From positions 273,036 to 337,035 of the forward strand of contig NW_027192208.1 of the NCBI RefSeq assembly GCF_041956535.1: DNA of 64,000 bases. Reading direction: 5' to 3'. Origin of the DNA: Calcarisporiella thermophila CBS 279.70. Its lineage: Eukaryota; Calcarisporiellomycota. Shown one piece after another: positions 24,853 to 34,597 of this stretch. Each line of letters begins with the position of its first letter. Within the stretch, counting starts at the first letter, position 1. The position numbers and the translations under genes were made by a program. The notes under the pieces are model-generated. The model saw nothing but the letters and a program-made list of their open reading frames with translations, did no database searches and was not told the origin of the DNA.

Positions 24853-25331
24853 TTTGTCTGTGTTTGTTCTTGATTGTTTTTTATTCGAAGTGTTCTGAGT
24901 GAGTGGAACTTTTCAAAAGGTACGCTTTTATATTCATTTCAAGCATAAGACTCAATCATTATTTCTGCATCTCCCACTTGATCATATCTCTCAAACAAAA
25001 GAATTATTGCTACTCTAATTGATATCAAATTTTAATGGCACATATTTGATGAATTCCTAAGCAATGTTAAGATCAATAAACACTTGGAAGCCAATTCGGT
25101 CTTTTAAGGCATGCGACCTTCGGCAAATGCATTTAGGCTTATGTAGAGAGCTATGGCGCACTCAAACAATCGTGCGTGACGCCTTTAAACAATATAGTTG
25201 GTTTCTGTTGAGCCTGTAGAGCCATCCTATGAACAATATCTCAATGGTTTTAAAGTCTAGTCTCAGAGTATAATAGTTTGAAAACGATTAATTTTTATTA
25301 TGAAACAGGTAATAAGATATATATACGGAGG
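24853..25331. other. Promoter and spacer of the secreted Gly/Tyr/Cys protein
   Basis: This 0.48 kb AT-rich interval lies between the secreted-protein start and the BRL1 stop. It contains the TATA box noted separately and otherwise no recognisable feature. Confidence 0.6.
24925..24932 (-). promoter_or_regulatory. TATA box of the Gly/Tyr/Cys secreted protein gene
   Basis: On the minus strand TATAAAAG sits 72 bp before the ATG, followed by an A-rich leader (CAATCAAGAACAAACACAG). This is a canonical inducible-type promoter arrangement. Confidence 0.65.
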
Positions 25332-26877
25332 CTATGTAATATAGCGATTATTGTAGGGTGGAGGTGGAGGATAATACATGGGGTGATTATATGGCGCACT
25401 GATCACGTGTGGTCGCAATGGGTCGTCTTGTCGATGGATGTTGATACGATGAGAACGGTAGAAGCCGAAGGCAAAATTGGATACAAAGAGAGAACCAAAA
25501 ACTAGTGCCAGAAAGAACAGCATTGTTTTGTATGATATTGGTTCGATGAAGCTGTTTATGATTTCCGCAAAAGTTTCAGCTGATACTTTGGCCCTAGAGG
25601 AAATAAATTATACCTAAACGAATGAATATATACAAATTGAATAAAAATGGAAACTTACCTTCCTATAACTTTGGGATCACGATTCATACAAGTAAAAATG
25701 TCAGTTAAGGATAAGCAGATCATTCAAATGCTTGGATAAAGAAGCTCAAGTATTATATATAAGTATATATATATGTAAACATATAAAAAAGGATATCTTT
25801 CCCAGGCCCTGCAAGCCTTCTCCATGGCAGGTACTCGAGTTTCGGGTGAGCAGCGGTTTTCAAGATAATTCTTCGAACATTGAGACATTTCCTGCAAAAT
25901 TTCTAATAGGAAAACAATGTAGAGTTGAGTTTGAGTTGGCAAAAGCCTTCGAGCGGCAAATATACTATGGCCTACCTGCCGAATATTCCTCTACTCTTAG
26001 ATCTACATCACGCTGTACACTTTGAATGAATTGAGTGACGAGATATAATAGCACGGCAATAAGAAAAATATTAAAGAAGAGTTGAAGATATCTTTATAAA
26101 CGCAAGAGTTAGCAAAGAGTGGGATGAAGGAAAAAGCGAATTTATCTGAAGAAATACCCGGAAACAATTAGAGGAATGTCTTGGTAGTTTGGCCTCTTAT
26201 CGTTCCCAATAGATGCAGACGGGCCCCACATATCAGAAGACCGTTGCTTCGAATCCTTTTCGGGATGCTATTTACTATGAGGATGAATACTCGCCTATCG
26301 AAATATACATATATATGTGTATATTCATGCTTACCTCATTTTCGCTTTCGCTATCTGTCTCATTTTCTCTTCTTGCTATTTTGTGTAATCTATTGCCGTT
26401 CAACTCACGCCGTCTCCTCACTTTTCTGATGGCGTTGGTAGCAATCGGTGCTCGTTCTTTGCTACGAACAGAAAGAGAGCCAAGATCATCGGACATCGTG
26501 TTCAGTAATGCAGAGATTTCGCTACTGGCTGTTGAAGGGGGAAGAGAAAAAAGGAATTTTGATCCAGTGATGGGGGGATCGACACTATGTTCGCTCTTTC
26601 CGTCTGAATTGCTATCTTCATTTTTAACCGCATTCGACGTTGGTGTCACGTTAAAGTGTTCCGAGAATGAATTTGATGCTGAAGAATGGGCTCCTATAGC
26701 ATCCATATTTTGTACGTCAATCTCTTACATTACATCTTGAAATAGGATAGCCTTACGCTTCTTATTTGAATCTCCTCCGGGGTATCCAGAAGAGAACACG
26801 TCTGTGTTCTTTCTCTCATACTCAAACTCCATTGGGGCTTCCTTTGAACGCCCACTTGAGCTAAAGGCATTAAACAT
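25332..26877 (-). CDS. BRL1: Brl1/Brr6-type nuclear envelope protein
   Basis: An integral protein of the nuclear envelope needed for nuclear pore complex assembly and lipid homeostasis. Exons that join in frame: 26877-26757, 26723-26335, 26267-26158, 26091-25976, 25902-25797, 25691-25659 and 25593-25332; 378 residues. The variable N-terminal half is acidic and Ser-rich with MEFEYE near the start. The core has a membrane segment (LQLFFNIFLIAVLLYLVTQF), then the four-cysteine domain (CSKNYLENRC, KACRAWES, CMNRDP), RAKVSAETFAEIINSFIEP, and a second membrane segment. The fourth cysteine is encoded only if the AT-AC intron between 25797 and 25691 is removed. The first intron (33 nt) is unusually short, so the extreme N-terminus is tentative. 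The gene is divergent from SRP9 with 167 bp between start codons. Confidence 0.9.
25692..25796 (-). other. U12-type AT-AC intron in BRL1
   Basis: On the minus strand this 105-nt intron begins ATATCCTTT, the exact U12 5' splice-site consensus. It carries TATCCTTAAC, matching the U12 branch site at 8 of 9 core positions, and ends AC 13 nt after the branch adenosine. Splicing joins TGGGAAAG to TTGTATGAATCG, restoring the conserved CMNRDP of the Brl1/Brr6 cysteine domain. No GT-AG alternative here preserves both frame and the motif. The minor spliceosome has been lost from most Dikarya. Confidence 0.88.
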
Positions 26878-27044
26878 GATTATACAAACTCTCGAAAGCA
26901 CCGCTATGCTTAAAAGCGATATTGATTAATACTATTTAATTCGGAGTTGAATAGTAAAGCAAAGCCACTGGTAGATGAATTAACACCAAAAAAAAGTTGC
27001 AATACATTCAGTTTTAAGAGTACTGGACAAGAGGGAACGAAACG

Positions 27045-27608
27045 ATGGTATACCTCAAGGATTGGAATGAATTTCAGCGGTTATCCGAAGAGCTTTATCA
27101 GAAATCTCCAGAACATGTATGCGCTTAATTTATTTAAATCAGACAAAGTTCATCTAATCTAATCTATGTTTTTCAATAGACGAGATTTTTAACAAGTTAT
27201 CGGCATTGCGATGGTATACTAATCCTCAAGGTAACTGATGACCGAACGGTACGTGAGAATACGTTAATTATACCACGCTTAATCTTCTTCTAACGCTCCG
27301 TGCTTGTCTGATATACTCAGTGTCTAAAACTCAAAACTGACCAAATGGCCGATCTGAATAAACTTGATCGCCTTAGTAGATCCCTCTTAGAAAAATTCCA
27401 GAATAGGCAGGCCACTCCTATGGATATCGACGGTAGATTTCGAGATTATTGTAATTTTTGTGCGGGATTCTTTTAACTTTCCTGCTCATATATATTAGAT
27501 TCAAAAGATATAACCAGAGATACAATACAAACAATGGCTCAGCAGCCTTCTGCAAAGTCAACACAAACACAGCGTTCGTCCCGGTCAAAAGGAAAGAAGA
27601 AAAACTAA
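27045..27608 (+). CDS. SRP9: Signal recognition particle 9 kDa-type subunit (SRP9/SRP21 family)
   Basis: This is the Alu-domain protein of the cytosolic signal recognition particle and contributes to elongation arrest. Exons 27045-27116, 27180-27248, 27321-27432 and 27499-27608 give 120 residues. The N-terminal two thirds match the SRP9 fold: MVYLKDWNEFQRLSEELY, the beta-strand pair around YRHCDGILILKVTDD, and CLKLKTDQMADLNKLDRL. The C-terminal extension of about 45 residues is Ser/Gln-rich and ends in a basic SRSKGKKKN tail, which likely contacts RNA (inference). All introns are 63-72 nt. The longest unspliced frames in this area use other frames and are not the gene. It shares a short divergent promoter with BRL1. 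Confidence 0.92.
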
Positions 27609-28074
27609 TTTTTGGTTTCCTTGTTGATTTTTTTTTCTTTTTGGGTTTTTTGTTACTTTTTGAATTTCTGGCTACAGATACAAATTTATGTATAAGAAGT
27701 GAACTTTGGAATATACTTTTTTACATGAGCGAAATCCGGAGAGAAGTAAGCATTAAATTTATATACATCCCTTATTTTGGGGGCGATAAAACCCATCATC
27801 CTTTGCAAAACTGAAAAATTGTGTTAAAATAATTGCTATCTTATATCTATTAGCGAAAAAAGCGAAAAAAAAATAATAAAAAAAACTAACTTTACAAAAG
27901 CATAAAAAGGAGGAAAAAAACAACACGATATAAAAAGAATATATAAATCAGGATTTTTTTTCCTATCTAAATTTCAAAACAGCAAAAAAAAGCAAGCAAT
28001 CAAAACAAAGCAAGTGGTAGAGCTAGTCACCAAAAAAAATTTAAAGAGTATGTTCAGATAAAGCTAAATGCGTG
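27609..28074. other. Convergent intergenic region
   Basis: Very AT-rich sequence between the 3' ends of SRP9 (+) and the TMCO4-like gene (-), with many poly-A/poly-T tracts that probably include both 3' UTRs. No gene was recognised. Confidence 0.65.
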
Positions 28075-31000
28075 TTATGAGAAGAAGCGTGCAGCAGGAG
28101 GGGGTGCAAGAGTAGGCTTCTCGGGAAGCGGCTGAGGTTCATCGACCTCCAAGACCAAAGGAGGTAAAGTCGATTCAATTTCTCGAACCTCCACTCCCTG
28201 TGCTTCGAGGTCATCGCGGATTTTTTGCATTTCGCGCTCTACTCTCGCGTTAATAGAATCATCATCCTCGTCTTTGTCTCGTCGCCTGCCGAGAACGCTC
28301 GTCCATAAATGGGTATTAGGAGTTGGAATAGTTTCTGACGTGACGCGAATTCCAGCGCGTTGCAAAAGTTTGGGCATACAGATCCGATAGTGTAAATGTC
28401 CCTTGACGAGATCCGTACAATCAATGTTTGATATTCGAGTTACTCCAGCAATAGGCCGGATACCGGCCACCGAGTTTAGACCGCTGGTACTTGCGCGAAA
28501 AAGAAAACCTAGGACCCAATCATTGCGCACGTATCCGTTCACGAAACGGCCCGCTACCACAGTCGTACACTGCCTCCACTGGTCTTTTGTCGCAGACAAA
28601 GGAGCTCCGAACAAATATACATCTTCGACAATGCCGAACGCATTGACGCGCGCCAGTTCGAGAAGCGCAAAGAAAATAACTCGAGCTCCAAGTGAATATC
28701 CGATAAGTGTGATTGGACGAGAGCCGAGATTTCTGTTTAATAGCGAGTCTGCAAGAATCTATCACGGGAAAAATAATGACAAAGTAGATCATTCAAATAA
28801 ATGGCGTTAATTCATGGCGTTGTATGTATAAGGACCAAATCTAGTTGTACCAGTCCAGCAATTCTTGCGCGATCCAATGCATTATTCCAGGGATTATCGA
28901 TGAGATAGCCGAGTTTTGTAAGTGCTATGATTGAATAGGCGCAAAAATTGAGCTTTAATACAACTCTCATTTTTAGCAACACTAATTACCTAAAGGAAAT
29001 GCCAGTGCACTGACTAAAGCACCCATCATGGTATGTCTAAGCGCCTGCTGGACGGCATTGGAGAGAAGCTCGGACACAAGCATACTGAATAAACTTCCAA
29101 GCTTTATCAGCATCTCTGGTTCCCATGAAATAGAGAAGTGGTCTCCTAGCACAGGATCAATGGTAGAGAATGGTCGGATAAAATCATCTTCTTTCGCAAC
29201 CCATCTATATAATACACCGTTAATAAGCTGGCACTCAAATCCGGTGCAGAATGTATGAAATATATACCCAGCAATTGTAATGATTGCATTTGCACGATGA
29301 TTATCCCGTACAGTAAGGAAATCAAAGGTATCCACTCCCTTAGTTCTTCGAGCCATTTTACGACCTAGAAAAAAATGTACAAAAAATAAAAATCAAAAAA
29401 GAAAGAAAAGCTCCATCAAAAGCTGACATACTTGCTATCCCACTTCCAGCCAAAGCAGCTCCTGATGTAATCAAGGCTACACCACTGGTACCTCCAAGAA
29501 AAGCCGATGTTCCGGAGATGCCAACTGTACCCAAAACCGCACCCAAACCGGCACCAATAACAGGCGCTAGTAACCCTGCAGATAATCCAAGTACCAAACC
29601 ACCTCCTAGAGTGCACGAAAAATAAATAAATTAAAAAAAAAACAGGCACCATATCCGATTAGACTATTTTGCTTACCAACAGTAGCTAATCCAACCATCA
29701 CGACACGGCGTTTAAAATTTTGTTTATTGCGTCCTTGCATCTCAGTATTATTCCCCATATCCCCACCTTCGGGTTCTCCAACATCATCCAGCTGTAGCTG
29801 ATCCATGATACGATGCTCAAAGGCCTGAATCTCATAGAAATCAAGCCCAAGATAATGCCCAATACGGGAAATAAGCACTCGAGAGCGTGCATCATAGGCA
29901 GAATCCGATACACAGAGTAGAAAGAGATCGCACAAAACTGTCCAGCGTAGGTCAACAATAAGGGGAGCAAGAGAAATTTTAGCATTGGAGGTCGCGGATG
30001 ATGAGGTAACAGAGGAGGGAGGATATTCTTCGTTCAAAGCAGATATACTTGAGGATGACGTAGAGCTGGATGGGCGTGGAGAAGTGCAAAGTTCTTGAAC
30101 AGTGGCAGGCTCATCTGTGGGTTCTTTTGGTTTGGTGGCTACCAACACATTTTCACTCTTATTCTCCTCTCCTTCAGTTTTATTAACCCCAGGTAATGTT
30201 TCCGTGTCATTTAAGGGTATCTCGTCCTGATCTGATGTGGCGACCTCGCGTACTTTCTCATCGCTTTTCTTATTATTTACCTCAGTTTTCTCTTGAGAAA
30301 CTACATCATTAAGCACATCAACAGCAAGGGTAGTAGTCTCTCCCTTCGAGATAAAATTCTGAACTAAATCTCTAGGGGTGACCTGGTGCTTGGAGAGTTG
30401 CTCGATCATGCGTTGCTCTAGAAGTTGTTACATCAGGTTAAATGAAAGATATTTGTATAACATATATACGTAAAGAAACTATTGAATATATACCAGCTTC
30501 ATTGAGCTCCATGTGAGCATAGAGCTTACGCATTAGGTTACGATGCCATTTGTCAGCACTCATTCGTGCATAACTAGCATAATTTCCTTCAGATTGAAAC
30601 ACGAGCTCAAGACAGGTAACATAGCAAAGTGCTACATAAGCGACGCGCTGAGGACTGGTGAACACATCCTTTGTTGCTTGAATGCATGCCTTCTTCTCCA
30701 GCGCATCTAGATCAACATGAGCATCATGGGGATCGAAATGTAACTCATCCAACTCTGTATCGACCATCTCTTCACTCGTTTCTTCATCTAGACTATTTTC
30801 TAAAATCCTAAAATCTTTTAGAATAAACTAAAGTAAATAAATAATACAATTTATTCATTACCATCGGCCTCGTATTGTTTGTCTGCAACCATGCCATTTG
30901 TTGAAGGGGGTGTGTTTTCTTCATCCGCTTCATTCCATTCAGTTGTTTCATGAAAAACCTCCCATTGTACTCCCTTTTCGATCTTTTCTTCATCTGAAGC

Positions 31001-31090
31001 TACGGGCACTTCGCTATATTTGTCAGAGTCATCCTTGGCCTTCTCCTCTTCGTCATTTAGGGTTTTCGCTGCGACACTGTGATTTGGCAT
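28075..31090 (-). CDS. TMCO4/Mil1-type membrane protein with alpha/beta-hydrolase fold (DUF726)
   Basis: Seven exons (31090-30862, 30799-30494, 30417-29677, 29605-29432, 29364-28990, 28924-28851, 28758-28075) join in frame to 860 residues. The N-terminal third is acidic and low-complexity. The central region has a Gly/Ala-rich double membrane segment (LVLGLSAGLLAPVIGAGLGA and SGTSAFLGGTSGVALITSGA). The C-terminal half has a lipase-like nucleophile elbow, GYSLGAR, in TLIGYSLGARVIFFAL, followed by VYLFGAPLSA and GHLHYR. This order is typical of the TMCO4 family, which includes yeast Mil1, a putative lipase reported to bind a clathrin-adaptor subunit. The enzyme substrate is unknown. An acidic insert separates the N-terminal helical block from the membrane part. 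Confidence 0.9.
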
Positions 31091-31843
31091 TTAAAGGAAA
31101 CAGAATGGCCCCTAATTGGGCTCAAGTAAATGAAAAAAAGGAAAAGCAAAACTAGAAAATATAAGTAAAGCTAAGAGTATCAATAGTACCGAGAAAATCT
31201 TGCAACTTATTATACAAAGAAAGGCGTAGCTAAAATGTGATGTGGTAATCGTAATCTTGTGGGAAATATATGGAATGAGAGAAGGGAGTCGGTAAAAATG
31301 AATTTGTTCTCAACGATTTTAGATAAATTTCTTAAGATTGTCACACAGCCTAGTGAAGAATTTCTACGTTAGAACCGTAGTGCGATCCAGTCAGGAAATC
31401 AGGTAGAAATATCAAGAAATAGGATGTGTTATTCGATTAAAGTAGAAAGAAAAATAAAGCTGTGGGATCGTATTTATTTTACGGAAAATAAAACATTTGA
31501 GCAAAAAAGAGAAAAATATTGACAGCTAGCAAGAAACATAAAATTGAAAATTCCAATTAGAATTTTAATTTCAGGGGAGGAGAAAGATAAAATGTAGAGA
31601 GAAGTTGGTGGTTAAGGCCATTATAAAATAAGATGCTCAAAATAATAGGTTGTAACAGTAAAATCAAAAGGAATAGTTTATAAAAGGTCGAGAAGGGACA
31701 TGTACCATAACCAAGGTATCATCTGCTCACCCGTTCATCTTTGGCTTGGTTTGGCTTCGAAGGCTGTAAATAACGAAAGAGAAAAAGGAGAGAAGGAATA
31801 GATATAAGGGCACATTGTAACTCAGTTAGACTAAAGTATTTGT
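31091..31843. other. Spacer between TMCO4-like and casein kinase genes
   Basis: This 0.75 kb AT-rich region includes the promoter of the TMCO4-like gene. Its right part holds a possible alternative last exon of the casein kinase (31763-31719 on the minus strand), preceded by a strong TTTACAG acceptor at 31764. Nothing else was recognised. Confidence 0.55.
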
Positions 31844-33256
31844 TTACACTCGGTCTGAATTCATTGGTCTTAGATCCGGAATACCGGCAGTCTTGTGTCT
31901 GGGTAGAGAGGATACAACAGCACCTGCATGGGGTGCTCGACTTACTTTCGGACGGAAAGAGGAGGTGGTGGGTTGATCAGAAGGAAGATGTACATTACTA
32001 GGTGCGTTAGCTAAACGGGAAAGGCTGCGTTTATCTTTCGTGTCGCCCCCTCCTTCTGGCTGTTCTTCGTTGTGCTCAATTCCGGGTAAAGTAGTCGATT
32101 GGGAAGATTTACTAGCGTCTTTGTCCTAAACCGACAGCAGAGTTAGGCATGTGGTTTCAAAGCGAATTCAAATGAACCTATAGCTTACTAATTTCATCAC
32201 CGACCAGTCAAATACATAGTCATACTGAAATCCTTCTCGTACAAATAGATCACGAAAGAGTCGCCGCAGATAGCTATAGTCGGGCTTGTCATCGAATCTT
32301 AGGGAGCGTGTGTAATTCAGATAAACAGCGAACTCCTTTGGGAAACCACGACACAGAACTTCTGTAGGGGTGGTCATTTTCTTTTCCATGATTCGATCAT
32401 ACTTTTGTTTCTTTGTTGCAGCCTTGAGACCCTGCCAGGGGAGCGATCCTCGCAAGAAGTACATCAGAACATACCCGAGAGACTCCAAATCATCGCGCCG
32501 TGATTGTTCTAAAAATACAAGGTTTGATGTTAGAATCAATAAGTTGTATCAAATTGCTGACCTACGTACCAACTCCTAAATGGGTATTTATACTGGCATA
32601 GCGGGCAGTTCCTGTTAAGTTTTTGTTCTCGCGATATGGAATATGAAGGTGGGTTTTCGGATCACGGTAGCGCTTTGCAAGCCCAAAATCAATGACATTT
32701 ACTTGGTTGCCCCGTTTGCCAATTCCCATAAGAAAATTATCAGGCTTGATGTCGCGGTGCAGAAAGTTCTTCGAGTGGATATATTCGATTCTTGAAATCT
32801 AATAAATGAGAAAAATGAGTACTCGGAACAATAATCCAGTATTAGTCGAGTATACCAGTTGATCTGCCAAAAGGAGCACTGTTTTAAGTGAGAATTTACG
32901 GCCACAAAAGCTAAATAAGTCCTCCAAAGAGGGGCCAAGTAGATCTAGCACCATGCAGTTATAGTCACCCTCAGTGCCATACCAGCGAACAAAAGGAATG
33001 CCGATGCCACCAGCAAGAATCTTGTACACTTTTGTCTCATATTCCAGCTGGGGATGTTTTGACTTGACTGATTCCAGCTTAATGGCTACCTCTTCTCCAT
33101 TGATGATGTTCACTCCTAACGGATAAAATTCCAGAAACATTGAGTTATTGAATCATCATGAGAAAAATCGATTAATTTACCAAGGTAAATGTCTCCAAAT
33201 GAACCTGATCCGACCTTGTTTAAAAGCCTGTACTTGTTGCCAATTCTAACCTCCAT
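31844..33256 (-). CDS. HRR25: Casein kinase 1 (Hrr25-type)
   Basis: Ser/Thr kinase of the CK1 delta/epsilon group, with roles in ribosome maturation, vesicle traffic, DNA repair and meiosis in yeasts. Exons 33256-33181, 33115-32856, 32798-32570, 32508-32189 and 32125-31844 give 388 residues. Kinase landmarks: [11 protein letters not shown] (P-loop), EVAIKLE (catalytic Lys), [53 protein letters not shown] (shown only as landmarks TGTARYASI and [12 protein letters not shown]). The Ser/Thr/Pro-rich tail is short. A consensus donor inside the tail (AAA|GTAAGT, 31945) and an acceptor at 31764 would remove 182 nt and swap the last 34 residues for a basic 14-residue end. The start [11 protein letters not shown] is the usual CK1 N-terminus. 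Divergent from HAP2. Confidence 0.94.
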
Positions 33257-33359
33257 TAAATGAAGATCTGTCAGAGCAGGATTGTTGGGTTGAGGAGGAT
33301 TAGGTTTCTATTTTTTTTCTTAATCCTTTGTTATGAAATCCACACCGGGGAGATTAGGA

Positions 33360-33364
33360 CCAAT
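33360..33364 (+). promoter_or_regulatory. CCAAT box in the HAP2/HRR25 divergent promoter
   Basis: CCAATCAG sits 87 bp upstream of the HAP2 start codon in the 190-bp region shared with HRR25. CCAAT is the target of the NF-Y complex to which HAP2 belongs, so autoregulation is plausible. TGACGT follows at about 33382. Confidence 0.45.
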
Positions 33365-33446
33365 CAGCAGGGGCAGATAACTGTGACGTTTCTTTCTCTT
33401 TTCTCGCTACTAACGATTTACTCTCGTCATTAATCGGAAAGTAAAA

Positions 33447-34313
33447 ATGCAAGATCCCAACGCACACCAACACTTAGCCCCGGCACACTTTGGTCAGGAA
33501 TACGCCGCTGGAAATGTTCACCAGCCGCACATTAGTGTCAATGGAGCGGCCATTCCAGGACAGCTACAAGTAATCCCTTTTTTTTTCCCCGCACTTTTTT
33601 CTCTGAGAGCTTAATTTATTGATTTTCGCACCCAGGATCCAAACAAGCCCGCCGATCAAGCAGCCTACGATCCTAGTAGACTAGGCTACGCCCAGTTTCC
33701 GAATATGGTCATGAATCCACTCTATCGTATGCCTGTATCGAATGAAGTGGCCGAAGAAGAGCCTCTTTACGTCAATGCAAAACAGGTAAATTGTCTAGCA
33801 GAGAAACATGTGTGCCAACAATTGACTAATGATCTTGTTGTAATAGTATCACAGAATTCTCAAGCGAAGAGCAGCTAGAGCACGTCTAGAAGAACAGAAC
33901 AAGATGTCAAAAACCCGAAAGGTAAGCTAGATCCTTTCACTTATTAACATAGTAATTATCGGTTTAACTTCCTTTTATTTTTGCATAGCCCTACTTGGTA
34001 AGCGTTCGATTTACTTAACCTTTTCTCTTTGCTTCTCACTCACTTTATTCTTCAGCATGAATCGAGACATAAGCATGCTATGAGAAGGCCCAGAGGCCCA
34101 GGTGGACGATTTTTGAAAAAAGAAGAAATTGGTAAATGGCAACTGCTTTCTATTGCTCAATTTTAACTTCATATTAACTTTGATATTTACTCAGAACAAT
34201 TGCAGAAAGCTCAAGAGCAGGAGAATAGGGAACAAAATGGACAACAGCAATCTCACCAAGATATTAACCAAGAGAACCCTAAACTTCCAGATGGCACCGA
34301 CGGGACTGCATGA
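33447..34313 (+). CDS. HAP2: CCAAT-binding factor subunit HAP2 (NF-YA)
   Basis: The sequence-specific subunit of the CCAAT-binding NF-Y/HAP complex, acting in the nucleus with HAP3 and HAP5. Exons 33447-33569, 33636-33785, 33847-33921, 33989-33997, 34056-34131 and 34195-34313 give 183 residues. The subunit-association helix begins EEPLYVNAKQYHRILKRRAA. The linker runs through KTRKPYL into the DNA-binding part HESRHKHAMRRPRGPGGRF. Residues PYL are encoded by a 9-nt micro-exon, without which the linker would be three residues short. The N-terminus is Gln/His/Pro-rich and the C-terminus Gln/Glu-rich, and both are short for the family. Confidence 0.95.
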
Positions 34314-34597
34314 TTTGGCCCTACAATAACAATTGGAATCACAGTAATTCCAAAAGAAAGCCTTCGTTTTTTAGGCATCTGGCATTTTACGGTTATACAA
34401 TGTATACTTCTTTGTTAGTAGCTTTTTATTTATTTTGCTTGTGTTTCTTTCAGTATTTTCCACTTTCGTTTTGCCACTTTTTGCTTATTAGTTTAATATT
34501 TTTTTGTGTTGTCCGTCTTTAAATGACTACGTCATCAATTTTCACTTAATATTTTTATGTCTTTGGAAGTCCAATATGATCAACTTCACTAGTAATA

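Noticed and set aside
25332-25523. Apparent 63-residue secreted peptide with signal peptide and Pro/Tyr-rich tail
   Set aside because: It is the last exon of BRL1: the frame continues upstream through RAKVSAETFAEIINSFIEP, and the hydrophobic start is the second membrane segment of that protein.
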